From NCBI GenBank assembly GCA_033675545.1, contig JAWDGP010007415.1, positions 42,501-106,500 of the forward strand: a stretch of 64,000 nucleotides of DNA, read 5' to 3'. The notes below the pieces were generated by a model, which did not search any database, was not told the DNA's origin, and saw nothing but the letters and a program-made list of their open reading frames with translations. Origin of the DNA: Elysia crispata. Lineage: Eukaryota; Mollusca; Gastropoda; Plakobranchidae. A program made the translations under genes and the position numbers. Positions within the stretch are counted from its first letter, which is position 1. Each line of letters opens with the position of its first letter. Of the stretch, positions 11,044 to 22,324 are shown piece after piece.

Positions 11044-12715
11044 TTTAATTTATAAGTGATAGTACTTGTAATTGCAGCAGTAATTTCAGCAGCAGCTGCA
11101 GAATTGTTGTGGTGGTGATGAAAATATTTACATAGTAATAGTAGTGGTAGTGACAGCCGTAACAGAAATAGTTTTATTTCTTAGAAGTGACCAACAGAAG
11201 CATCATTCTCAGAATTCAGGCATATCGAAGTCAAAGTTTAGTTTATTGTTAGCCTCGCAACCATAATGGATCATAGTTGTTGGTATACCACTGATTCAAA
11301 TTCCTGCAAAAGCATCGGAAATATCAGTGGATTTTCATATAGATACTGCATTGTTGGTTGGTGTAACCACCGAAGAAGTATGCACATGAGCGGTTAAATT
11401 AACTTAGATTTACGCACTATATAGTATTCCATACACAATAGTTTTTGTCGCAGTATGTAAACCTTTTTCAAGTTGCCTTCATTAAGATACGCCAATCATG
11501 ACTTGTAATGAATTTACTTATTAGAGCATTGTTGCTTAAAAAGAATTGGCTTAAGGTGGCAGCTTTTATTTTACTATAGGTAATTTTTTTTAAAAAGGAA
11601 AATTTGTGCATCATCAATTTTTTCTGGAATTTCTGTCGTTTACTAATTATCTTTGCAGCTAAAGCTGTAGATTCACTCAAATTGTTCAGAGAGAAATGTC
11701 GACCAGATGTGTTTGGCTAATGAAATATTTTCGAAAAACTCAGAGAATCTTTCGTAATAATGATCTTTAATTTGAGTTATTATTCTTGAAAATGCGATTT
11801 CATTTCATCTCAGGGATAAGGTTTAACCATTCATTCCTTGAGTTAGTACACTTTTTTTTTTCAATTGCATTAAGTGTTCCTCTGATTGTTAAAAAAAATA
11901 TAAATTGTTGCATTTTCTGTATTTACATGTATTCCTGATTGGAAAGAGTACTTGAAAGGTAGTAACTAGTAGGCCTACTTAATTTTATAAAGATCTGAAT
12001 TATTTGATCACAATAGGTTGTTTGTGTACCTGAAGAGTTTATTCCAACCTAAGTATAGAACATGGCCAGATCAAGGGGATGTGCTAAGGGTGCTTGAGCA
12101 TACACCCCTACACACACACACACACAAAATACTCTCAATGTGAAACAAAACACACAAAAAAAATTGAATGCACCCTTATCCTTTCATCTTTTTCATAAAC
12201 AATACAAAAGTCATGCTTTTAAGAATACCTTCAAAATAATTGCTAAAATTCCCCAAAATGCACAGATTTTTACCATTTTTTTGAAGATTTTCTGAGGGAG
12301 CACGGTACAGAGGCAACAGACCGCGCTCAAGGCTTCGACCTCGGTGATTAGACCCTAAAGTAAACGATATCTAAACACCTCTTTCCCCCACCTCCCCCTC
12401 CCTTGTTCAATGTAAGATAAGAAAAACTATGACTTTCTTGTTGTTGATAGCTACTCGGATTTACAGTGGGGAAATAAAATACAATTTAGATACTTTTTAC
12501 TTTGCGAAAACACATACTAAACTGTCTTATTGCACAATAGGAGTAATACAGAGTACTATTTTAAATAAAATAATAAACCGTCGAAGCAGCATCTTAGAAA
12601 TACATCTTCTAAAGAAAATCAGGAGATTATTACTATTACAAATAATTCTGATTGCAGAATAAACTTTGATCTGCCATTAGAACTTACAAATAAGATTGAA
12701 GAACCATTAATTGAT
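11044..12715. other. No supported gene
   Basis: AT-rich sequence. A short (CA)n run lies at about 12108-12126. The open frames at 11468-11680 and 12429-12662 show no domain and have no repeat copy in the window. Confidence 0.5.
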
Positions 12716-12924
12716 TTAGAAACTTCTGACGGTTAAAGAAATATTCCTAGACATAGTAACACAGGATGATTTCACAAAACAGGGGAGCGACGATTTCAAC
12801 TTTTTGTACTCCAACAATTCTTCTTGGACTTTTGCGATTTCGACCTTTTTTGCAAACGCTGCCAAGTCTATTTGTCGAAGTTCTTCTTTTAGAATCGTTT
12901 CTTTTGTCATCAATTCTTCGACGT
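12716..12924 (-). CDS. Coiled-coil exon cassette E5
   Basis: Acceptor GCTTGCTTCCCAG is followed by ACGTCGAAGAATTG, giving D-V-E-E-L-M-T-K-E. The core (L-K-E-E-L-R-Q-I-D-L-A-A, V-Q-E-E-L-L-E-Y-K-K-L-K-S-S-L-P-C) keeps the invariant spacing and is closest to E2. After S-L-P the frame runs on about 20 residues, unlike other copies, to a TAA at 12716-12718. The true tail is probably lost or replaced here. The conserved part is 12776-12924. Confidence 0.55.
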
Positions 12925-13404
12925 CTGGGAAGCAAGCAAAATGTTGGATTCTAAAAAAAGTGTTTATTAATAGCATGCAGTTGCAGTGCTTTCAAAATAT
13001 TTTTCCCCTTTGTACGGATTAAAATCTAATTAAAATCTAATTAAGTTATCTATCTAAGATAGTTATACCTATATTTTTTTTAATAAACAGTGCAGTTTCT
13101 CCAGATGATGGGCCCTCAACCCAGGGCCCGCCTGTCGTGATACAGTATGTCACGAGGCTGTTAAGGACAGGCTCATTGTCTTGCTATCTAGAGTGAGTTC
13201 CACACTGCTCATGCACCGTTCCTGTCTCCTCTAGAGAGCAGGGCCAGGGTCACTCACAATGGAGAGTGTTTCACTCTCTGAGCTGGCGGTTTAACTCCGG
13301 AGTAGACCAGGAACTTTGTTAGAATTGGTGGCGGCTAGGGAGCCCTGATGCAACATCTGCTTCAAGCAAACGAAAGGTAGAGAAATTTTGCACCTCTTTT
13401 GGGC
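12925..13404 (-). repeat. Duplicated intron segment upstream of E5
   Basis: Related to 4341-4790 and 5874-6290; the distal part matches 8460-8700 closely. It carries the same landmarks in the same order from the acceptor outward. Confidence 0.65.
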
Positions 13405-15165
13405 TCATCAGTTGTCATTTCATGGAAGCCATTCATGAGTTTTTGGTTATAATTGATCTCCTAAAAGAGGGTGATAGCTGAAAAATCAAGGTGCTGAAAG
13501 ATTGAATAACATTCTTGGGTCCAAACCTCAAAGTGCCGCCGTGAAAACAAATCTATAGAACGCGACATCTTTGTCTATATCGCTGCTCATAATAGTCTCA
13601 ACAGCTCTGAAGGAATCATCCGAGACAGAGGCTTAAGACTCTGTTTTGAGAAGAGTTTAGTGGCGTAACATCGTGCTCGTCGCATTAAGGTGCGTATGAA
13701 AGACGCCAGGATTCCTAGAGACACTATTGTCGTTACTCTTAGGTTCCCCCCCCCTAACTTCTCAACTATGATAATGCGCAGTTACTTCAATCAGAAGGTT
13801 CATCCTTACATTCCACACACCATTATTGCTTTGGTCATCACCTTGTTTTTAGGGTAAGGACAAACACAAACGCAATACAAAGTCAGTATAAATATGGTCG
13901 TCATGGCAAGATGATCACGCTAAGCAACAGCGTTCACCTGATCTTTTTTGTAATAACTGCAGGAGAGAGTTCCTGAGAGGATCTGCCCGCAGTTCCGTGC
14001 AACAGCTGTCCTTCAGATGCATGGAGAGATCTTTTAAGCACATCGCTACAGACCTTGCATAGAATTTCAGTAGGGGAAAGAGACCCATAAAATGCTTATT
14101 CCCAAAACAATCTGAAACCAGAATTTGTGGTAATCAAGGAAGAGACCAACCATAAACAACACGGAAACAACCCAGATAGGAATATCGATAGGATATCGTT
14201 CGATCTGTCTCCCGCGCAAGCAGCTTGGTCCTCAATTAATAAGGAGCGTGCCATCATTCCTTCCAAGTCACTTCCGTCTCCTTCCAACCCCGTCTTTCTC
14301 GGATCCAGAGTTCACCAGAACTGATGTGGATTTAGGATGATCTAAGAACACAGAATATCCTGCTGATAGGTCGCGCCCTATACCCTATAACCTCATAAGT
14401 ATATGTGATTCAGATGGCTGCGGACAAGAAACCGAAAACCCTGTTGTAGCCACTGTAGCTTTTGCGTGAACTTTTCTTATCATTTCGATGTCATTAACTG
14501 GTCATATAAATTGACTAGAAATTCTATTAATCAGTTTTCCATGCCTTGCCTAATTCCAGGGGACTTTCAATCCCTTGCCTAGGATTTGAAAGTTATGATA
14601 CTGGCTTCATCATTTTCATCAGTGAGACATCATCTTTGTCTGGTTTAATGTAGGCATAAGAATGTGATGTTTCTGCAACTTTAGCATCAGTATCTGTATT
14701 CTTAGAGGGCATCAAAGGGCAAATTTTGATTACATCGGTCAGAGGTTTGTCGTCAATTTTAACTTCTCTCTTTCTCTCTCACCTGTGTTTATGCAAATTC
14801 TCGCAAGCAAATACCAAAGCAATTGTTCCGTTTGAGAATTCTTTTTCTTTCCTGTTCAGAAATGAGGAGGAGTAAAACTCGTCACCCTACTTGCCCGAGT
14901 AATGACCCTTACCCATACTTATTTGCACCAACAATCATTGCAACATATAAAGATGAATCAGAATATCCCTGTGTTTGACAGGTATGGACAAGAAGCTTAA
15001 CGTGGCTGATTATATTTTTGTGTGAGTAGATCAGTGGCATTCTAGTTCCTACTGAATGCTCATCCATAGAGAACGTTTGATCTGTGGAGCGTGTTCTGCG
15101 GTGTCTTAATTTTCTTGAATTGTCTGGAGTTCCCAGATTAATTTCCATTTTGTTGATCTTCAATC
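13405..15165. repeat. Duplicated block D1
   Basis: One of three long copies (D1 here, D2 at 22325-24056, D3 at 40645-41777). The first 700 bases are the piggyBac-like internal repeat also found at 3230. The next kilobase has no known domain and joins, on the minus strand, the end of the retrotransposon endonuclease fragment. The latter part may therefore be a 3'UTR of that element, but its length and mosaic structure also allow plain segmental duplication. Bases near 14460-14575 recur alone at 33928-34050. Confidence 0.65.
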
Positions 15166-15437
15166 TTTTTCTTGAGGAAGTCATTGGCCAGGCGACACGA
15201 ATCCTCAATGGCTGCCTGTCGCATCTTCCGCCTGGTCTCGTTCCACAACCTCTGGGGGATGTCTAGGTGCGTGCATATGATGTCGTTCTCTGGAACCCAG
15301 GAACCGAGGGGTCCCACCACCAGTGGTAGGACGGTCCCGAGGTGGTCGTACTTCTCCGTCTTGTCGGCTGCCGCGCGGTACAGGTTCGCGGGGTCATCGA
15401 AGGGGATGGTGACATTTTGTGAAAATATTGTTGGCAT
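15166..15437 (-). pseudogene. R2/NeSL-type endonuclease C-terminal fragment (D1 copy)
   Basis: The frame reads V-T-I-P-F-D-D-P-A-N-L-Y-R-A-A-A-D-K-T-E-K, V-L-P-L-V-V-G-P-L-G-S-W, R-L-W-N-E-T-R-R-K and S-C-R-L-A-N-D-F-L-K-K-K. It is the end of the restriction-like endonuclease domain. The junction at about 15420 falls at the catalytic Asp codon, so Asn stands where the intact family has Asp and the P-D motif is lost. No frame damage is seen within the remaining part. Confidence 0.75.
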
Positions 15438-15749
15438 AAAGAAAAAGGCAGTTTATTGCTTCCTGAGGGAAAAAAATTGTAGCCTAAGTGACATTACATA
15501 GTGAGGAAAGTACCACTCACAATGAGTGTGATATGAAGGAAAAACAAAAATAATTTATACTTATGCTGAGGAGAAGTACGAAAGGATACGGCCTCCTGAA
15601 TTGAGTTGTTAAAAAAAAAAAAAGTCGGTAGAGTGAGCTTGAGGACAATTTAGTAGAACAAGGACAGGTCATCAGGGGACTATTAAAACAGGAACAGACA
15701 GGAACTGGTGTGCGTGAACAGACAAAAACTACAGACAAAAAAGTTCCTG
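15438..15749. other. No supported gene
   Basis: Linker between the endonuclease fragment and the R repeat. It includes a short A-run at about 15610 and no recognised domain. Confidence 0.4.
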
Positions 15750-16108
15750 GGTTCCTATCTATGAACATGGGTATATAAAAAGTTCCTGGGTCTCCATCGT
15801 CTGTCCCTATCTAGTCTAAACTACCCTAGCTAGATCTGGGGATAGTACTACACTAAAGAGGCGACACAGCACGGCACACACTTAATAGAGATGGGCACAC
15901 ACACACACACTAGAAGTTTGAATTTCCAAGAACTGATACAGAAGTTTCGAGAAATTTTTGGAATTCCTGGGTGACGTCCCTTGATGGTCACTTCCCGGCA
16001 ATGAGCGGAGCAAGCTCCGTAATATGTATAACAAGTTCTAGTTTGATTAGACACAATCACAGGGGTAGGGACATATAGTGAAAAGCTCTCTTCAGATCAT
16101 AATCTATT
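15750..16108 (-). repeat. R repeat, copy 1 (U2-linked, possible 5' region of the retrotransposon)
   Basis: Copies at 35427-35657 and 42825-43192, and in part at 49130-49320. Read on the minus strand, it starts with AATAGAT(T/G)ATGATCTGAAG and holds a perfect short hairpin CGGAGCTTGCTCCG (16006-16019). Its first base is joined to different sequences in different copies: retrotransposon 3' tails here and at 35657, and a U2 snRNA fragment at 43192. In the 49-kb copy it lies upstream of the ATG of the retrotransposon's N-terminal frame, suggesting that it is the 5' end of the element or its preferred target. Confidence 0.6.
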
Positions 16109-16117
16109 TTTCAGTTT

Positions 16118-17047
16118 TCAAATGAATTTATTGATATCAATAAAACATATAATATACAAATCGCTGAAAACAGCAATCTTGCAGTGCAGCCGAGAGGCAG
16201 CATGTCGGGCCCGTGTCCATAGGTTGGCCCGGGTCGAGTGGTGTCGGAAACTGTACAGTCCTTCACTTTGTTCACCACTCAGGAAGGCATCGACCGGGAT
16301 ATCGTCATTGGGTTGGAGGAGGTGGCTCATACCGCTGGCTATTGTGTCCCTTAGCTGACTCCATGCGGTATGATAAATCACCTCGTCGTCCGAGCTCAGG
16401 AGCTGGCTTGCCCGTGCTACGGGCCATATGTCCGCATCCTCGACTAGGGGGGTGATGGCTAGTCCCCCTACTCTCCTATTGGCGTGGAACAGCGCCCGGG
16501 AGATGGCTGCGGGGACTCTCGCTATGTTCCTCATTAGGGATCTCGCCTGATCGTCGATCTCCCGCAGCAGGTCTTTCTTGACTCTCCCGGACGCTAGATG
16601 GTGGGAGAGGGATAGGATGAGCTGTGACCGTAGCACTTCTAGTTTTTGCCAGGGCGCCAGTAGGGATTCCTGGAGGAGATTCATCTTTGCGGGAAGCTCC
16701 GTACCTGGGCGATAGAGCAGCTTTGCTCCCGTGGGTATGCCCAGGTAGGTTTCGGTGTCTTCTTCCCCCAGGGTCTTGACGGCGCCCCCTTGTATCCTGA
16801 GCTCGGGTGCAGGAACCACCGTTCCTCCCCGGAAGGTCAGGGACGAGCACTTGACCGGGTTGCTGGTGGCTGTTTGGTCCATCCGGTCAAGCGTCGTCTG
16901 TAGGTCGGCAGGTGTCCGGGCTAGCACTGCGGTGTCATCCGCGTAGGTTGTATTCCGGACAGTCCTGTCGAGAACTTGGATTTCCTGGCCTTCCGCGGCC
17001 GCCCTGACGAGGGGTTCACTGGCTAGGTTGAAGATGATGCGGGACAA
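16118..17047 (-). pseudogene. Copy A: RT palm (YADD) and thumb
   Basis: One open frame of about 300 codons. It begins with I-I-F-N-L-A-S-E-P-L-V (the part after the R-Q-G-D motif), then T-Y-A-D-D-T-A-V-L with the catalytic YADD at 16934-16945, L-G-E-E-D-T-E-T-Y-L-G-I-P and the thumb region ending N-L-W-T-R-A-R-H-A-A-S-R-L-H. The last 15 or so residues are encoded by the 3' tail and are not part of the enzyme. In other copies (6.3 kb, 24.6 kb) the protein continues toward a zinc knuckle and the endonuclease, so about 300 residues are missing here. Confidence 0.8.
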
Positions 17048-17110
17048 GAATCGCCCTGCCTCACGCCGGATACTGGCTGTGCCTCGACCGATCCCCTCCC
17101 CACAGACAAA

Positions 17111-18982
17111 TTACCAATGATTGTCAGTGTATATGTCTGTGAGGTGCTGTCGGAGTAGGTCCGGGATCGGCAGGCTCTGGAACAGCTGGCCTAGCACCGG
17201 GTGAGGTATTGCTCCAAAAGCGTTAGTCAGGTCTAACCAGGCGATGGACAGGTCCCCGTAGTTCTTTTTGGCCTCGTCAATGGCGGTTTGTAGGAGGAAC
17301 GTGTGTTCCTGAATCCCACGGACGCCTGGCAGAAAGCCCTTCTGTTCTGCCGACAGCCATCCGTGGGACGTCGCTATTCTTGTAAGTCTACTGGCCAGGA
17401 TGCCGGAGTAGAGCTTGTAGAGCGTACTCAGCAGGCTGATTGGCCGGAAGTTGCTGGGGTCATCGGTATCCCCTTTCTTATGAATCATGATCGTGCGTGA
17501 TTGTTTCCAAGAGGACGGGATCCCCAGGGCATGGACCGCCGACAGGACCGTTTGGAGAAGGGAGCCGGTCCTGTCAATGACTTTCAAATGTCTCCATTCT
17601 ATGCGATCCATGCCTGGGGATGTATTGACTGTCCTGCGGAGACGTCCTAGGACTTCATCCGCGGAGGGAGCAGACTGGAGCGCTTCCAATTCTTCTTCGG
17701 TTGGCGGCTCCCAGCTGCAATTGTCAAAGAGTCTCCTCGCCTCCGCCACTTGGTCTCTGCTGACCGTCCTGTGGTGGTACGTCTCCGCGATGTACTGACG
17801 TAAACGGTCCCGTTCTCCGGAGTAGTATGGGGATTCCTCTCCCAGCACCTTCCGTAGGGCCTTCCTTGGATAGCGCCCATAGAGTTTTTGTAGTTTGGAG
17901 GCGTCCTCCGGCCTGTGGTGATACTGCCGCCGCACCCTCCGTTGTTGATGGCGATGTTGGTTCCTCCGCCTCCTCTGCTGGATACCGGCGGAGGACCTGG
18001 GCGCGGGGTCAGCTTCGTTGGTGTCGGCCGGAGGGGCCCTTCTTCGAGCGCTGTTGGTGTTGCTCGTAGCCACCGAGGTCCTTGACAAAAGTCTGTTCGC
18101 GACCTTGAGGAGTTCCCTCGTGAATCCCTCTATGGTTTGGTCAAGGTTGCCTCGGTGGCATCCAAGGAAGGCTTCCTTCCATCTAGCTGAGAACGCAGCT
18201 CTCGTGACGGTCTCCTTATCGTCGTGGGTGTCCACAGCTAGGCTGTCTTCACCCGCCTCAGGGGAGTCTCCTTCCTGGTTAACTCCAGAGACTCTTGTAC
18301 CCCCTGAGACCCGAGGAGACGTCACTTCCGGCATCCTGTCCTGCCAGCCGGGCTGAGGTATGCCGCCGCCGTCGTCGTCGGTATCCGGGGTGGGGGCCGG
18401 GGGCGTGTCTAATGATGGCACGGGCCAGCTGGTCTGCTGTCCTTCCCCCGGGATGTCCCAGATACTATCGATCTCGGCGGCAACCGGCTGGTGTTGGTGA
18501 GGAGGTCCTTCAGGGCACGTGGGAGAAATGTCTGGGGTATGTATCAATCCCACGGGACTAGGAGGAGAGTTGTTGGCATCCTCGGTCGGGGTGGTGTGGG
18601 GCGTCATTGGGGAGCCTATCTCTGTCCATGGCTCCCCTCTCGTCGGTGTTGTAAACAAGTCGCCAGAGTCGTCTGGCCCCACTCCATCGAGACCTTGTTG
18701 GACCCGCTCATTGAGATAGATCCCCCCCGTGCTGCCCCCGCTGGTGTCAATGTTTCTGATGGCGGCCACCAGCGTCGGGGACAGCTCTACTGTGGCGTGA
18801 TTAGTGTCCATTATTGTAGGGGGGGATGCGGGTCCGGGTCCCGTGCTTAGTCCCGGCCGAGGAATGGCACGGACTTTCACTTCTGCTTCTACCTGGGGGA
18901 GGCTGTTATGGTCCTCCCCGCGCCCCGCGCTAAGATGTTGGCCGCGGGGCCCTGGACGATCTGTCTCCGGGAGGCTTGGCAT
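17111..18982 (-). pseudogene. Copy A: linker and RT fingers/palm
   Basis: An open frame of 623 codons. The first 330 or so are Pro/Gly/Asp-rich and probably disordered. Then come an Arg-rich patch, the conserved pre-RT block (Y-P-R-K-A-L-R-K-V-L-G-E-E-S) and RT motifs: S-P-G-M-D-R-I-E-W, I-H-K-K-G-D, N-F-R-P-I-S-L-L, E-Q-K-G-F-L-P-G and A-W-L-D-L-T-N-A-F (motif A with its Asp). The frame ends at a TAA where copy B has GAA (W-E-F-V), a private nonsense change. The R-Q-G-D motif follows in another frame. Confidence 0.85.
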
Positions 18983-19014
18983 ATCAGCGTCATCCTCCCT
19001 CTCCCCCGCGCTTT

Positions 19015-19984
19015 CTACATCGTCGCGGGGGGGGGGGGGCGCGTCCAGCCAGGTGGGGGGAGGCTATCTTCATCATGGTCCTCCCCCTCGTCCGTGCTCT
19101 GGTTTCTGACTCCTCCCGATAGGTCTTCCCGGGCTGCGGTAGTCAGACGGGGCGTCTCCGACCGCATTGGCCTTCTTGGTGAGTCGGCGGCCGGTATTAC
19201 TTCGTCCCCGTCGTTTGTTGTCCTTCCGTGCTCGTCCTGCCTCTTTCTACTGGTGAGGGAGCTTCCTTTTCGCTGGGCCGGTGCGGGGACTGGCGGGCAT
19301 ACTCTGGGGCGTTTGGGGCCCGTCACTTTCGTTCGTCTGAGTCCGCCGCACCGGTGCTCCCTCGTCTCTAGGCCGGCCATCGTTGTATCGCAGTAAGTGC
19401 ATCTCCTGCCCATCTGGATTCCGTGCCTCCGGGCCAGGTGATGATCTAGACTTGTTGCAACCGTGACTCCGGAGGCACTCGTGACAAAGATGCAGTCTTG
19501 TACTGGGCAGGAGCTGGGTCTGGCCGGCCACAGCAGGACGAGCGTACCATCATCCCGCAGCTCGGTTGAGCCTACCTCCTGAGGGGCTCCTCCAGGGCCC
19601 TGACTCCGGTGCAGGAGCGTGATAGGTGGCGGTTCCCGGCGTGCAGCGTTGTTGTGGCGTAGCTGCATCTTCTACACCGGAAAGCCGCCACAATCCTAGC
19701 GTTGTGCTGCTCCTGCAGGTGTCGCAGGGCGTCCCTATGGTTGGATTTCTTCCGCCTCCAGGAGGCTGGGGGCGACAAAGGTCGCAAGTGATGATCCCCG
19801 GAATCGGTAGGGGGAACGTGATCTTCTCCCCCTGGATGGCTCCCCGCAGCTTGAGTTCCTCCTGTCCCGCCCCTGTCCCCTCCAGTGGCTGGCCGGCCTC
19901 TAATGATGAAGTGGGCGTCGGCCGGCTCTCGATGGTGTGGTTTGGAGGGGACCTACGTGATGTTGATGTTACGGGGGTGGGCAC
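19015..19984 (-). pseudogene. Copy A: zinc-finger N-terminal region
   Basis: Two overlapping frames (19550-19984 and 19015-19668) make up the nucleic-acid-binding N-terminus. Finger 1 starts C-D-L-C; finger 2 is C-R-R-C-S-Y-A-T-T-T with a downstream His and Cys; finger 3 is C-P-V-Q-D-C with H-H-L-A-R-R-H; finger 4 is C-T-Y-C-D with H-R-C. A base lost from a G-run near 19770 (five G where B has six) breaks finger 1. A second one-base deletion near 19588, shared with B, breaks the frame between fingers 2 and 3. The layout resembles the N-termini of R2/NeSL-type elements. Confidence 0.75.
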
Positions 19985-20034
19985 GTTGGGCTCTGGATGT
20001 CCCGCCCCTGCCCCCTCGGGTATCTGGCCGTTAA

Positions 20035-21460
20035 ATGATACGTTAATTATACACTAAATAACACTAAGAGAAAAATTGTTGGAAAAAAAATGACAGAACA
20101 ACAAACATTTCAATAAAAGTTGTAAAAGAAAGAATACTTTTAACAGAAAAATACGATTCACACAGCAATCATTGGGTATACATATTCCAACTGTTTCAAA
20201 ATCAAAATCAGGCTAAGGCCTAGCACTTACCATTTCAACTTCATTTTTACTCTTTCTACTCGATATCCAACTAGGCATCTGTGATTAGATGATCAAGAAA
20301 TTCATATAGTGCTTGCTGTCGGCTTCTTTCACACCTAAATTCAACTTGCTTTGGTTTGACAAAATCTGTTACAATAAGGCTGGGAAAAGAAATATTTGAG
20401 CACTATAAAAAAAACTTATGACATTGCATTAAAACTGCATAACACAATAAAATCCCTAATGGTAAAAAAGTTAAGAAAAAGACGTGTAACAGCTTAGAAA
20501 AAGCTGTGTAATCTAAAAAAACACTAACTTGAACAACAGGCTTTACATGTGATACACCATTCTTTATCTTACAGTGTATAAAGAGTGTTTGAGAATTGTT
20601 GGATCGTCACTACATGAATCCTATTTTTTTTATCAATAAAAAACTTCAAACTTTCACACAGGATAGTGTTGACTGATATGGCTGTTCCCTTGATATTAAC
20701 TGAATGTAAACACAGAGAGCTAACATAAAGACTTTACAAGAAAGATAGAAACTTAAAAAAGAGTCTTCGGAGAAATAAGGTTTTACAAAAATTATAATTA
20801 ATGTCTCTTTCACAACTCTTTTAGTTGAAGTGAAAATGTGTCTTAACGAGGCAATTCCTACCAGGTTTATTCGGAGAAGATAACAAAAGTTTATATCAAA
20901 ATAATAGCAGCGCCTATCAGAGCCAAAGCTAACTGTTTTGAGATTAAGAGCTTTGTCAGGGGAAGATAACTAGCATCGTCAAATTGTAGCAAAGACAGTC
21001 ATAGGATGCAGCAAGCAATTGTTAAGACACATCATCTCATACTGAAAATTATAATCTACGGATTGATAACATTCTGATATACATGTAGTTAAAATGTCTT
21101 AAAGATGCAATTTATGAATGATTTAACTGCATTGAAATTGCTCAATTACAACCAAATCTAAGAGAAAAAAAATGTGCTTTAATGGCCTTAATATAAGTAT
21201 ACTCCCGAAAAACAGCCTTCTAAAATTATATGTACTGTAGAGTCCTTTCATGTACAGCACTGAACCATATATAACAACAAAGAGCATTCCGTAAGAATGG
21301 AGCAAATAAATCCAAACAGTTAAAATTTTTTTTATCATATTCAGTAGCGCTTTGAATATAAATGAAAAGATGAGGTCACATAAACCTTACTGGGATAAGA
21401 AAAATAGAGTTTTTTTTTTGTTTGATCACCTGTTATATTGGATCCCTCATACAGGGAGCT
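20035..21460. other. No supported gene
   Basis: AT-rich, with no repeat partner in the window and no convincing open frame. The boundary with copy A at about 20034 is sharp. Confidence 0.5.
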
Positions 21461-21506
21461 TACACTAAGCAGAAATGTAAAAATGATATAGCATATAATC
21501 AAATAC

Positions 21507-21668
21507 CTTGTTTTTAAAAAGATGACGGGATCGCCGATTTTAATTTACTATATTCACTGAGTTCTTCTCTTATCTCCTCCAGTTGTATCCTTTTTTTTTC
21601 TAATGCTTTTTCTAACAAAGCAAGTTCTTCTTGTAACTTTTTGGACTTTCTGATCAGTTCTTCGACGT
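21507..21668 (-). CDS. Coiled-coil exon cassette E6
   Basis: Acceptor GCTTGCTTCCCAG, then D-V-E-E-L-I-R-K-S and a core with the invariant spacing (L-Q-E-E-L-A-L-L-E, I-R-E-E-L-S-E-Y-S-K-L-K), ending S-A-I-P-S-S-F and TAA at 21514-21516, then the AAACAAG|GTATTTG donor. Compared with E1, the 5' intron (about 250 bases, including the same TTAA insertion) differs at roughly 10 positions and the exon's 3' end is identical. The central 120 bases differ at about 33 positions, giving about 15 mostly conservative amino-acid changes and no indel. Confidence 0.62.
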
Positions 21669-21783
21669 CTGGGAAGCAAGCAAATGTTGGATTAAAAAAA
21701 AATATGTTTATTAATAACATGCAGTTGCAGTGCTTTCAAAATATTTTCCCCTTTGTACAGATTAAAATCTAATTAAAATCTAA

Positions 21784-22324
21784 TTAACACTTTCAGTACC
21801 CCAAGCCGGGTGACCCGACTCGGATTTTTGAGAGTTCCTAGACCTCAAGCCGGCTCACCCGGCTCGCTATTATAAACTTATTTTCCGATCATGTCTGAAA
21901 AATCTACGAAGTAATATCCCCCCGCACCCCACCCCCCCTCTACAAGTTGAAGGCGACTTTCACTTAAAAATGCGATCAGATCAAGATGAACCGGAAAGAC
22001 AAGAAACAGCAAAAAAAAAGAAAATAATAATAAATACAGCTCTTACCTTTACTCCGTCTCTGCTACTTCGAACACCGTAGCACTATCACTATCTTCCTCT
22101 ATTTCAGTATGTTTTTTTGTTCCCTTCTGACGGTAAAACACTATGAGATCGTAAAAATGCTAATGACTTGGCGTCGTTATTATAAAATTCAGCAATAACT
22201 TGAAAATAATCAAAAGAACACTTATCACAAGCAGCACAAGCAGCCATGCAGAAAATCACAATCACGATCAAAACACTTTTACAGGTAAAAAAATACCGAG
22301 AAATTTCCACCTCTATTAGGCTCA
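21784..22324 (+). mobile_element. piggyBac-like element remnant, second copy
   Basis: The same TTAA-CACTTTC end and hairpins as at 2821, in the same place relative to cassette E6 as the first copy is to E1. After about 130 bases it departs from the 2.8-kb copy and holds unrelated sequence (21930-22320) before the shared internal repeat resumes at 22325. The shared insertion point shows it predates the E1/E6 duplication. Confidence 0.5.

Larger units (their letters stand above)
16109..20034 (-). mobile_element. R2/NeSL-type non-LTR retrotransposon, copy A
   Basis: Minus-strand copy of about 3.9 kb. Order from the 5' side (high coordinates): a Pro-rich N-terminal remnant, four zinc-finger-like motifs, an Arg-rich linker, a reverse transcriptase with YADD, a thumb region and a 3' tail. 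The 5' end is truncated (the full family starts M-A-T-R-Q-R-P-P, see 46580) and the C-terminal endonuclease is deleted, the RT part being joined directly to the tail near 16175. It has shared frameshifts with copy B plus private lesions: a nonsense codon near 17113 and a base lost from a G-run near 19770. It cannot make an active product. Confidence 0.85.

Noticed and set aside
17487-19396. Several plus-strand open frames over copy A
   Set aside because: GC-rich shadows of the retrotransposon frames on the minus strand; they lack motifs and differ between A and B.
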